38,963 nucleotides of DNA, from positions 1 to 38,963 of the forward strand of contig CAYYZW010000018.1 in NCBI GenBank assembly GCA_964476375.1, written 5' to 3'. How positions within the stretch are numbered: the first letter of the stretch is position 1; every line of letters begins with the position of its first letter. The DNA comes from SAT2750 sp964476375 (GTDB lineage Bacteria > Planctomycetota > Planctomycetia > Pirellulales > Pirellulaceae). A program made the position numbers and the translations under genes. Below are positions 32,510 to 38,963 of this stretch, one piece after another. A model generated the notes under the pieces. That model did not search any database, had not been told where the DNA came from, and saw only the letters and a program-made list of their open reading frames with translations.

Positions 32510-33888
32510 CGGGCCAGTGATCCCATCGGATCCCAGGGGGCAAGTGGGATCGGTTCCTGGCCCCATGCTTCCAGCAGTTCCGCGGAGAGGTATTTCTTTT
32601 CAATCGCAACCTCGAACATGTACTCGTCGAACCACGAGTCGTTCATCACGTAGAATCCCTTCTTCCCGTTTTCATCGCCCCAGCTGTTCTCCACGCGCCA
32701 GCGGCGAGTTTGCGGTCCATCCTCCCCATCGATTACATCCACCCCCGTGAACAGCATGGCATGGGTCATCAGCGTATCGTGGTGGACAAGTCGCTCGTGC
32801 TTGGGCATCTGCAGGTCCACGTCGTAGACGCCATCGTAATCAAACATCTGGGCGTCCCAGATCCCCTGGTCGCGGCGCATCATTTTGCCCACGTCGCATC
32901 CCATCCAGACCGGTGTGCCGTCGACGAGCGTCGCCCGGGTAAGCTGCTTCATGGTTTCTATGTCAACGTTCAGGTACTTGACGATCTCGCCTCCCACCAC
33001 GTTCCCCAGGTACTCGACAGTAAAGGTTTTTCCGATCGGGCTGGAAGGCCGTGGATCGTGAACCAGGCAGACGAATTCATCCAGGGTCGGTTGGATGTAA
33101 CGTCCCGCAAACTCAAGCGGCGTCATCTCTCCATCCCGGTGGAAATCCCGTTCCTTGTCGTTCCATTGCCAGTCGAAGCTGGCTGGAGGTGTTCCCAGGT
33201 GGATCGAGAGTATCCGGTAGATCTCCGCCACGATCTCCTCTTTGATCTGCTGCAAGCTCTCTTTTCCTGCCTCTCCCGCGGCTTCCTGTCGCAGCGACAT
33301 GGCACCGGAACGAAGCCGTGTGAGCAGGATCTCGTTCATGCGGCGGGTGTTACTGGAGCTCTCGGTTTCCGGCATCACCGCCTTGGGTACCACGCCATGC
33401 TTTTGCACAACATTGACGAACATGTTCCATTGCCCGCCGTCATCCAGGGGATGGGCCAGCAGCCAGGCGACGGTACGGTCATCCACATCCCGGTCGGCCG
33501 TGTCGAGTATTGCCTCAAGGAAATAATTCGCTCGCTCCAGCTTGTCCCAGAAGAGCGTGAAATTCTGGCTGAACTCGAATTCTTTCAGGTTCATTGCCTT
33601 CATGGCTGCCGGTCGAAAGAGGTTCAACCCGGCGAACATCCAGCAGCGGCCACTTCGTTTCTGGTTGGTGACCGACCAGTCATCCAGCAGGTGTGAGAAG
33701 GTGTGGTCGGTGGTGGTCAGGATGGATCTGTCCAGGGCGATGTTATCGCCCCCGTTCTGGGCAACGGCATTCTGCATCAAGCGAGCCGTGGGGTGGACGT
33801 TAAAGTCACTGCGTAGCTGGTCAAGACGATCCAGGCTGAGCGTCCCCTGAGGTGTACCGGTCTGCTGGGCGGAAGGTGCGAGCGCCAT
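32506..33888 (-). CDS. C1B cysteine aminopeptidase, PepC/bleomycin hydrolase family
   Basis: A 460-residue cytoplasmic papain-like aminopeptidase. The catalytic triad is complete: C82 in KRSGRCWMFAGLN, H376 in LMTHAMLF, N401 in VENSWGD. The oxyanion Gln is in VTNQKRSG. The family forms hexameric barrels in which the C-terminus self-limits cleavage; here the C-terminus extends a little past the usual end (PMGSLAR). It would degrade peptides, and overlaps tail-to-tail with the MlrC-like gene. The upstream WD40 gene is 107 bp away, so it may have its own promoter. Confidence 0.93.
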   Translation of the reverse strand: MALAPSAQQTGTPQGTLSLDRLDQLRSDFNVHPTARLMQNAVAQNGGDNIALDRSILTTTDHTFSHLLDDWSVTNQKRSGRCWMFAGLNLFRPAAMKAMNLKEFEFSQNFTLFWDKLERANYFLEAILDTADRDVDDRTVAWLLAHPLDDGGQWNMFVNVVQKHGVVPKAVMPETESSSNTRRMNEILLTRLRSGAMSLRQEAAGEAGKESLQQIKEEIVAEIYRILSIHLGTPPASFDWQWNDKERDFHRDGEMTPLEFAGRYIQPTLDEFVCLVHDPRPSSPIGKTFTVEYLGNVVGGEIVKYLNVDIETMKQLTRATLVDGTPVWMGCDVGKMMRRDQGIWDAQMFDYDGVYDVDLQMPKHERLVHHDTLMTHAMLFTGVDVIDGEDGPQTRRWRVENSWGDENGKKGFYVMNDSWFDEYMFEVAIEKKYLSAELLEAWGQEPIPLAPWDPMGSLAR

Positions 33889-33995
33889 GGTGATTGTTCC
33901 TGCCGAAAGAGAAAGAGATTTATCGTTTCTGCGTGCTGCTTGATTTTACCCGAGTCCTGGCTGCCCTGCCCATGGAAAAGAGATCGGGCGAACCA

Positions 33996-35153
33996 CTAGC
34001 CGGCCGATTTTTCCCCGGCTGTTTCTTCCTCCGGCTTGGCAGTCATCTGGAAAATCCGCAGGCTGCCGTCGAAACAGGGGACGGCCAGGCGCCGTCCGTC
34101 GGGAGCCAGGGCCAGGCCCCTGACGCAGCTTTTGACATCGAGCGTGTGAAATGGCTTGACCGCCAGTGGATCCTTGTCAGCCTGTTTCTTGAGACGGGCT
34201 GGATCCTTGCGGTCCTTCTTGTCAAGCTTGACCGGCGTCATCGCCTCCTGCTGTTTCCAGAAACAGACCAGGCCGCTACCACTCTGCTTGGCCACGCCGC
34301 CGACAATCAACCCGGCCGGGTGGAAACGAACTCCCCAGGCAACGCCGGTGGAGTTGTCCGCGGGCCGCAGGTGCCGCAGGACCTGTCGGGTTTTCCAGTC
34401 GACCACGGAAAAAATGGGATCCTGTTGGCCTGCAAAGGAATTCACCACGTTGGTGATCCCGGCACAGACCACCACGCTGCCGTCGGGGGCGAATCGCATG
34501 TCCCGTGCTCCACCCATGTCCGCAGCGAACTTGGTGTCATAGCCTGTCATCACCGTCGCAATGGTCTCCAGGTGTTCAAACTTTTCCAGGTCCCAGATCT
34601 TGACGTTTCCCATCAGGTCTTCCGAGACCAGGTGTGTACCGTCGGGATGGAAGTCGACGGCGTAGGGATTCCGGTCATGACCAGCCATTTCGGCAACCAG
34701 TTCACCCGCCGCGGCGCTCCAGATCCGGATCATGTTGTCATTACCACAGGTGGCCAGCAGTGTGCCATCGGGGCTCACCCGCACCCAGCGGGCGAAACCA
34801 CGGTGGGCGCGGACCATGCGTAATGAACGGGGAACGGGATCGTCGGTAAGCCACCAGTGCAGCTCACCATCCCAGCCTGCCGTGTAGAGGGTCTGGCCAT
34901 CGGGGGAGAAGTCCATCGAACGGACCCAGCTGTTGTGACCGGCAAGGATCATCATGCGGCCGGATTCCAGGTCCCAGCGGTAGACATTCAGATCTTCTGC
35001 TCCGGCAAAGACAAATCGTCCGGAAGGATCGATCCGGCAGCAGGTGAGCGGCTTGCTGTGCTTGTACTCGGCTACCTCGTGTGACCCGGTGACATCAATG
35101 GCTGCCGGCTGGTCGTCGGCCGGGGGCTCTGGATCCTGGAGGGTTGTATTCAT
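33996..35153 (-). CDS. WD40-repeat protein
   Basis: A 385-residue beta-propeller protein without a signal peptide. WD40 units are visible from about residue 30: CRIDPSGRFVFAGAEDLNVY, WVRSMDFSPDGQTLYTAGWD, WVRVSPDGTLLATCGNDNMI, AVDFHPDGTHLVSEDLMGNV, and later LALAPDGRRLAVPCFDGSLR. A Lys/Asp-rich insertion (KKDRKDPARLKKQADKD) lies near residues 310-330. It starts by a 4-nt overlap with the DUF1501 gene stop, so it is the third gene of the DUF1549/1553-DUF1501-WD40 operon, a set found widely in Planctomycetota with no proven function. A scaffold role is inferred. Confidence 0.9.
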   Translation of the reverse strand: MNTTLQDPEPPADDQPAAIDVTGSHEVAEYKHSKPLTCCRIDPSGRFVFAGAEDLNVYRWDLESGRMMILAGHNSWVRSMDFSPDGQTLYTAGWDGELHWWLTDDPVPRSLRMVRAHRGFARWVRVSPDGTLLATCGNDNMIRIWSAAAGELVAEMAGHDRNPYAVDFHPDGTHLVSEDLMGNVKIWDLEKFEHLETIATVMTGYDTKFAADMGGARDMRFAPDGSVVVCAGITNVVNSFAGQQDPIFSVVDWKTRQVLRHLRPADNSTGVAWGVRFHPAGLIVGGVAKQSGSGLVCFWKQQEAMTPVKLDKKDRKDPARLKKQADKDPLAVKPFHTLDVKSCVRGLALAPDGRRLAVPCFDGSLRIFQMTAKPEEETAGEKSAG

Positions 35154-36421
35154 GCCAGCAGTTCTTTAATCGATCCAACCGCGGGATCCCCGATGGGGAT
35201 GTCCCGACCAGCGATATCATGATTGGCCGTGGAGTCAATACCGAGAGCCTGCAGGTAGGTATGGAACAGGTGCCCTCCGTGAACCTCACGGTCACTGACT
35301 TCCGTCCCCTTGTCATTGGTCGCCCCGATGACAGCACCCGACTGCAGGCCGCATCCGCCAAGGGCTATCGACCAGGCACTTCCCCAGTGGTCACGACCAT
35401 AACGGTGGTTGATCTTGGGGGTCCGTCCGAACTCGGAGTAAACCATCACCAGCGTGCTCTCCAGCATGCCGCGCTGTTGAAGGTCATCCAGCAGGGTGGC
35501 GAAGGGCGTATCAAATTCCCCCAGCTGTTCCACGTGGAAGTTAAAGTTCTCCGCATGGGTGTCATAGCCATGGTGGGTGACCTTGACACAGGTTGACCCC
35601 TCTTCAAGCATTGTCCTGGCAAGAAGGCAGTAACGTCCGAAGTCATGGCGGCCGTACCGGTCCAGCTCCTTCTCTGACTGCTTCTCGAACAGCTCCTGGC
35701 GAGCCATCAGCTGTGCGGCCTGGCGGAACGATGCATCGTAGGAATCGACAAGTGCCTTGGGTCGACGGGATGTGAATTGCTGGTTCAGTTGCTGCCGGAA
35801 GTTGTTGCGGCGGGAAAATCCTTTTTCTGCAACCTGGCCCGGTTCCCCCAGGTTTTTCGGCGAGGCAATTCCTTCCAGTTTCATCTGGCCGTAACGGGCG
35901 TCCAGGAAGGCTGCCGTGTCATCTTCCAGACCCCGGGTGGAAATGTGGATGTAGCTGGGAAGCGGGCTTTCCTCGGGAGCCAGGTAACGGGCGGCAACCG
36001 ATCCAACGTAAGGGTAGTTTCCTTCCCCGCGCCGTCCCTTTTCCATGAAAAGGCGGCCCTGGTGGTGGTCATCGGTCTTGAGATTGATGCTGCGGACAAT
36101 GGACAGCAGGTGCATCCGCTGGGCCGTTTGTGGGAGTAACTCGCAAATATGGACCCCGGGAACCGACGTGGGAATTGTCTGGAAGGGGCCGCCGTATTCC
36201 GTACCAGGCTTGGGGTCCCAGGATTCCAGCTGGCTGACCCCTCCCTGCAGGTAGACCTGCAGGATCCGTTTATGGTCCCGCTTGAGCGTGTCCGCCACGA
36301 CCGGCGAGGAGAGTCCTCCTATTGCGGCAGCGGCGCCAAAACCTGCGGCGGTCGTTCCGGCGAGGAAGTGTCGCCGCGAGAGAGCATGGTCGATGGACTG
36401 GCAACCGATATTCCGCTTCAT
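35150..36421 (-). CDS. DUF1501 protein with Tat signal
   Basis: A 423-residue DUF1501-family protein, distantly related to the sulfatase/alkaline-phosphatase fold. The N-terminus has a twin-arginine motif SRRHFLAG (residues 15-22) followed by a hydrophobic AAGFGAAAAIGGLSSP segment, so export in folded form through Tat is expected. Family features: QVYLQGGVSQLESWDPKP, HHQGRLFMEKG, YDTHAENF, VYSEFGRTPKIN, GRDHWGSAWS and GGHLFHTYLQALGID. The substrate of the family is unknown. It lies 33 bp behind the DUF1549/DUF1553 gene and overlaps the WD40 gene by 4 nt. Confidence 0.93.
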   Translation of the reverse strand: MKRNIGCQSIDHALSRRHFLAGTTAAGFGAAAAIGGLSSPVVADTLKRDHKRILQVYLQGGVSQLESWDPKPGTEYGGPFQTIPTSVPGVHICELLPQTAQRMHLLSIVRSINLKTDDHHQGRLFMEKGRRGEGNYPYVGSVAARYLAPEESPLPSYIHISTRGLEDDTAAFLDARYGQMKLEGIASPKNLGEPGQVAEKGFSRRNNFRQQLNQQFTSRRPKALVDSYDASFRQAAQLMARQELFEKQSEKELDRYGRHDFGRYCLLARTMLEEGSTCVKVTHHGYDTHAENFNFHVEQLGEFDTPFATLLDDLQQRGMLESTLVMVYSEFGRTPKINHRYGRDHWGSAWSIALGGCGLQSGAVIGATNDKGTEVSDREVHGGHLFHTYLQALGIDSTANHDIAGRDIPIGDPAVGSIKELLA

Positions 36422-36454
36422 GACTCTATTCCTCGATAGTGTCCCGGTGAAACC

Positions 36455-38122
36455 CTAGTGATTGAATCGGAATTCTGCTGAACACAGTATAGCCCGTGTT
36501 GCCTGGGCGATACCAGCTTGTCTTTCCGAGTCGAATTGCTGCAGGAAAACAACGACATTTTCCTGCTCCCCCGAAGTGGGGGGGCGTGACAGGAGGGCCA
36601 GGTAAAGCTGCCCGGCAACCGTCTCCAGTTTCTCGGTTCCGGAAAGCCGCTCTACCAGATTTCCATCGGAAGGTGTCAGCCAGGTGGAAATAAGTTCACT
36701 GTTTTCCAGAAACAGGGCCTGGCTGGCTGTTGCACTGAAGCCATTAGCCTGGCTTGCAAACATGCTGACAAACGTCTCAACGTGGGACTGGAGTGCAGCG
36801 TTCACAGCTTTTTCCAGCTTCACTCTCATCTCCGTGTTTTCCAGATTGAAGTCAGAATCTTCTTTTTGAAGCAGTGCCAGCTGCTTGTCCCGGCTGGCGG
36901 AGACCAGCCCTACCGCCTGCATCGTGGACCAGGCCAGTTGCTCCGCCGAGAGCGGTTTGAGTTCCGCGGAGAGGTAGGCCCGGTCGGGCAGATCCTGTTC
37001 GCTTTCGACCTGCTCGCTACTACGCTGGTAGGTCTCGGTCAGGACCAGTTGCCGGATCAGGGCCCGCAGGTCATAGCCATTGGCGAGCAGTTCATCAGCC
37101 AACAGCTGGAGCAGTTCCGGGTGCGAGGGAGGATTGCCCGTGTGCCTCATGTCGAGGGGCTCGACCAGGCCTCGTCCCATCACCAGGGCCCAGGTCCGGT
37201 TAGCGATATTGATGCGGAAATCCACGTTCTCCGGCGAGATGATACTGGGGGCAAGTTGCAGTCGACGGCTATAGCGTGGGATCCCCCGGTTATCCTTGTC
37301 CGGCTTCGTGACGTAGGGCTCCCCGGCCGGTTCGGGATCCTCGATCATCGACATGTTCAGCAGCCGCGGGGACGTGCTGCCTTCCTCGTTGGTAAAAACG
37401 GAGGTGAATTTCACATCCCCCTCGGCCTTCTCCCCGATCGAGGTGGTCTCGCTCTTGGGATCCTTGAACAGGTAGCTTCGTTTCAGGAATGCAGTTAATC
37501 CGTAGTAGTGCCGCTGCATGTAATCCTCGATCGAGGGATGATCGTGGCACTGGGCACACTGCATGTCCCGGCCGAGAAAAATACGGCCGATGTCGCGAGT
37601 GGTGTCGTCGAAGTTCAACTCCCGGGCCAGCAGGAAACGGGCACGTGATCGTTGTTTCTCGTCCGCTCCATCTGCCGTGAGGATCTCCTCGGCCAGCTTG
37701 TTCCAGGGCTTGTTTTCCAGCATCGAGCTATAGAGGTACTCTTGCCACTGGACCGGATCCACGTGTTTCTTGGGAAGTCGTTGCATCAACATCACGTCCA
37801 GGTGATGCTGCAGGTGACGAGCATGTCGTGGACTGGCGAGCAATCGATCGGCGAGCGTCTCTCTCTTGTCCGGGTTCTCGTCGTCCAGGAATTGTTGTGC
37901 CTCCTCGTGCCCTGGAATCCGGCCGGCCAGGTCCAGGAAGATCCGCCGCAGGAACTCTTCATCACTACAGCGGGGCGATGCCAGGTGCGCCAGGTCCCCC
38001 TGGGCGGATGTGATCAACTGGTCCACTTGCTGGTGCAGGAAAAGTCCTTCTTCCCCGCTGGCGGGGAGGGCCGCGGTGGTGAGCAGCAAGAGACAGGCGA
38101 TTCGTGCTCTCATGTTCATCAA
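36455..38122 (-). CDS. DUF1549/DUF1553 (PSCyt2-PSD1) secreted protein
   Basis: A 555-residue planctomycete-type protein. A signal peptide (RARIACLLLLTTAALPASG) leads into DUF1549 (about residues 28-225), with DEEFLRRIFLDLAGRIPG and a CAQCHDHP motif that contains CxxCH (possible heme attachment), then DUF1553 (about 290-540): NRTWALVMGRGLVEP, HPELLQLLADEL, LVLTETYQRSS and AILCSAEFRFNH. The N-terminal PSCyt1 cytochrome domain and a carbohydrate-binding module found in larger relatives are absent. It is first in an operon with DUF1501 and WD40 genes. The family is presumed to act in periplasmic polymer degradation, but no reaction is established. Confidence 0.93.
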   Translation of the reverse strand: MMNMRARIACLLLLTTAALPASGEEGLFLHQQVDQLITSAQGDLAHLASPRCSDEEFLRRIFLDLAGRIPGHEEAQQFLDDENPDKRETLADRLLASPRHARHLQHHLDVMLMQRLPKKHVDPVQWQEYLYSSMLENKPWNKLAEEILTADGADEKQRSRARFLLARELNFDDTTRDIGRIFLGRDMQCAQCHDHPSIEDYMQRHYYGLTAFLKRSYLFKDPKSETTSIGEKAEGDVKFTSVFTNEEGSTSPRLLNMSMIEDPEPAGEPYVTKPDKDNRGIPRYSRRLQLAPSIISPENVDFRINIANRTWALVMGRGLVEPLDMRHTGNPPSHPELLQLLADELLANGYDLRALIRQLVLTETYQRSSEQVESEQDLPDRAYLSAELKPLSAEQLAWSTMQAVGLVSASRDKQLALLQKEDSDFNLENTEMRVKLEKAVNAALQSHVETFVSMFASQANGFSATASQALFLENSELISTWLTPSDGNLVERLSGTEKLETVAGQLYLALLSRPPTSGEQENVVVFLQQFDSERQAGIAQATRAILCSAEFRFNH

Positions 38123-38178
38123 GAAACCACGATCATGGAACGGGAGGATACCGGTTAAGACGTTCGTCCAGGATGGAA

Positions 38179-38208
38179 ACTATATTTTAACATGCCCGGC
38201 CGGGACAA
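38179..38208 (-). promoter_or_regulatory. Candidate promoter of the DUF1549/DUF1501/WD40 operon
   Basis: Read on the minus strand, TTGTCC (38208-38203) and TATAGT (38184-38179) are separated by 18 bp, about 57 bp ahead of the start codon. The -10 matches consensus in 5 of 6 positions and the -35 in 4 of 6. Confidence 0.4.
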
Positions 38209-38283
38209 CCAATGGATTCGGTATTCCATTATCATGGGAGGCAGAGAATTTCTGACGTCGCTGGCCTAAACTGCGAGAAAACC

Positions 38284-38963
38284 ATGTCACTCTCCAGCAA
38301 CTTTCGCTCTCTTGCATTCGTGTTGACCGTGGGCCTGCTCCTTGTCCGGCCTCTCGGAGCGGAGCCGGTCGAGGCGGATATCCTTCTCAAGGGAGGGACG
38401 ATCCATGATGGAAGCGGTAGCGATCCAGTCGTGGGGGACGTGGCCATTCGTGAAGGCCGGATTGTCGCGGTTGGTACTTTTGACGTTGGCATGGCTGACC
38501 AGGTGATCCCCTGCGAGGGGCTGGTGATTGCCCCAGGGTTTATCGACCTGCATAACCATAGCGATTCGGTCATCGTCCAGGATGGCACCCGGGCCAACAT
38601 GAACTACGTGCTGCAGGGCTGCACGACGATCGTGACCGGGAACTGTGGTTCCGGGCCGGTCCACGTGAAAGACTATTATGACCTGGTCAACAGTGCCGGG
38701 GCTGGTACGAACGTGGTGCACCTGCTTCCCCAGGGTAACCTTCGCCGGGAAGTGATCGGGAATGCGCGACGCAAGGCGACCGACAAGGAGATCGCCCGCA
38801 TGCGCGAGTTAGCCGGGAAAGCAATGGAGGATGGGGCCTGGGGAATGTCGACCGGCCTGATCTATGTGCCCAGTTCCTATGCCTCGACCGATGAACTCGT
38901 TGCCATCGCCGAGGTGGTAAGCGAGAAGGGGGGTATTTATGCCAGCCATATCCGTGGTGAAGG
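38284..38963 (+). CDS. Secreted D-aminoacylase-type amidohydrolase (5' part, runs off window)
   Basis: From ATG 38284 the plus strand stays open to the window end (226 complete codons). A signal peptide (SLAFVLTVGLLLVRPLGA) precedes DILLKGGTIHDGSGSDPVVG, the metal motif GFIDLHNHSDS, GCTTIVTGNCGSGPV and, near the edge, SHIRGE with a metal-ligand His. These match the N-acyl-D-amino-acid deacylase branch, as in the gene at 27425-29080, but the HxH is HNH here versus HSH there and the sequences are well diverged. It is divergent from the DUF1549 operon across 161 bp. The missing C-terminus prevents checking the catalytic Asp. Confidence 0.88.
   Translation, partial: MSLSSNFRSLAFVLTVGLLLVRPLGAEPVEADILLKGGTIHDGSGSDPVVGDVAIREGRIVAVGTFDVGMADQVIPCEGLVIAPGFIDLHNHSDSVIVQDGTRANMNYVLQGCTTIVTGNCGSGPVHVKDYYDLVNSAGAGTNVVHLLPQGNLRREVIGNARRKATDKEIARMRELAGKAMEDGAWGMSTGLIYVPSSYASTDELVAIAEVVSEKGGIYASHIRGE

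Noticed and set aside
31052..32566. 504-codon minus-strand open frame antisense to the M81 peptidase
   Set aside because: Mirror frame of a well-supported gene with no motif of its own. It also overlaps the PepC gene end in another frame.
1..38963. CRISPR arrays, insertion sequences, prophage or integrase genes
   Set aside because: No spaced direct repeats, transposase/integrase motifs or terminal inverted repeats were seen; the only tandem array is the coding 39-bp repeat.

Overview
The window comes from a GC-rich bacterium, most likely a member of the Planctomycetota. The strongest pointers are the DUF1549/DUF1553 + DUF1501 + WD40 gene set, a DUF1080 domain fused to a sugar-dehydrogenase propeller, a large low-complexity DUF4175-like membrane protein, many secreted enzymes and weak Shine-Dalgarno sites. 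An lpxK gene shows that the cell makes lipid A. Genes lie on both strands, mostly minus, and packing is tight. Three of the five convergent gene ends share the palindrome CTAG.

Layout. 1-1850 (-): 5' part of a large membrane protein. 2163-3731 (+): GarD/UxaA-type sugar-acid dehydratase. 3745-6572: envelope genes (lpxK, an SDR, a WaaE/KdtX-like glycosyltransferase). 6675-8480 (+): acyl-CoA-dehydrogenase-like protein and APS kinase. 8494-9505 (-): a SHOCT/DUF4870 membrane protein behind a PrxQ/BCP peroxiredoxin. 9663-10763 (+): sialidase-like protein. 10775-10848 (-): tRNA-Arg(CCG). 10991-11926 (+): gene broken by an amber codon. 11923-21017 (-): seven co-directional genes (two DAO-type flavoenzymes, a Rieske oxygenase, an MFS carrier, EtfA, EtfB and an EtfD/DgcB-like Fe-S membrane protein). 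21026-25905 (-): secreted esterase, PhoD-like phosphatase and DUF1080-glucose dehydrogenase. 26050-32509: Rieske fragment, HEAT-like protein, D-aminoacylase-type amidohydrolase, isochorismatase-family hydrolase, coiled-coil protein and MlrC-type M81 peptidase. 32506-38122 (-): bleomycin-hydrolase-like peptidase and a WD40/DUF1501/DUF1549-1553 operon. 38284-end (+): start of a second amidohydrolase.

The most striking observation is at 9038-9505. The peroxiredoxin frame is open from ATG to stop except for one in-frame TGA, and that TGA sits exactly at the peroxidatic cysteine (codon 45, motif P-x3-T-x2-[TGA]). An 8-bp hairpin with a 5-nt loop containing GU begins 16 nt downstream of it. This is the arrangement of a bacterial selenoprotein with a SECIS element. 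Conventional gene calling would split or truncate the gene. The usual PrxQ resolving-cysteine position is Glu, so it would act as a one-selenocysteine peroxidase.

The second coherent system is the 11923-21017 cluster. It looks like a pathway for oxidative N-demethylation of a betaine-like compound: a Rieske oxygenase takes the first methyl group, two FAD amine dehydrogenases take the next ones, and electrons flow through EtfAB to a membrane Fe-S/EtfD-like protein and on to quinone. The substrate is inferred, not shown by the sequence.
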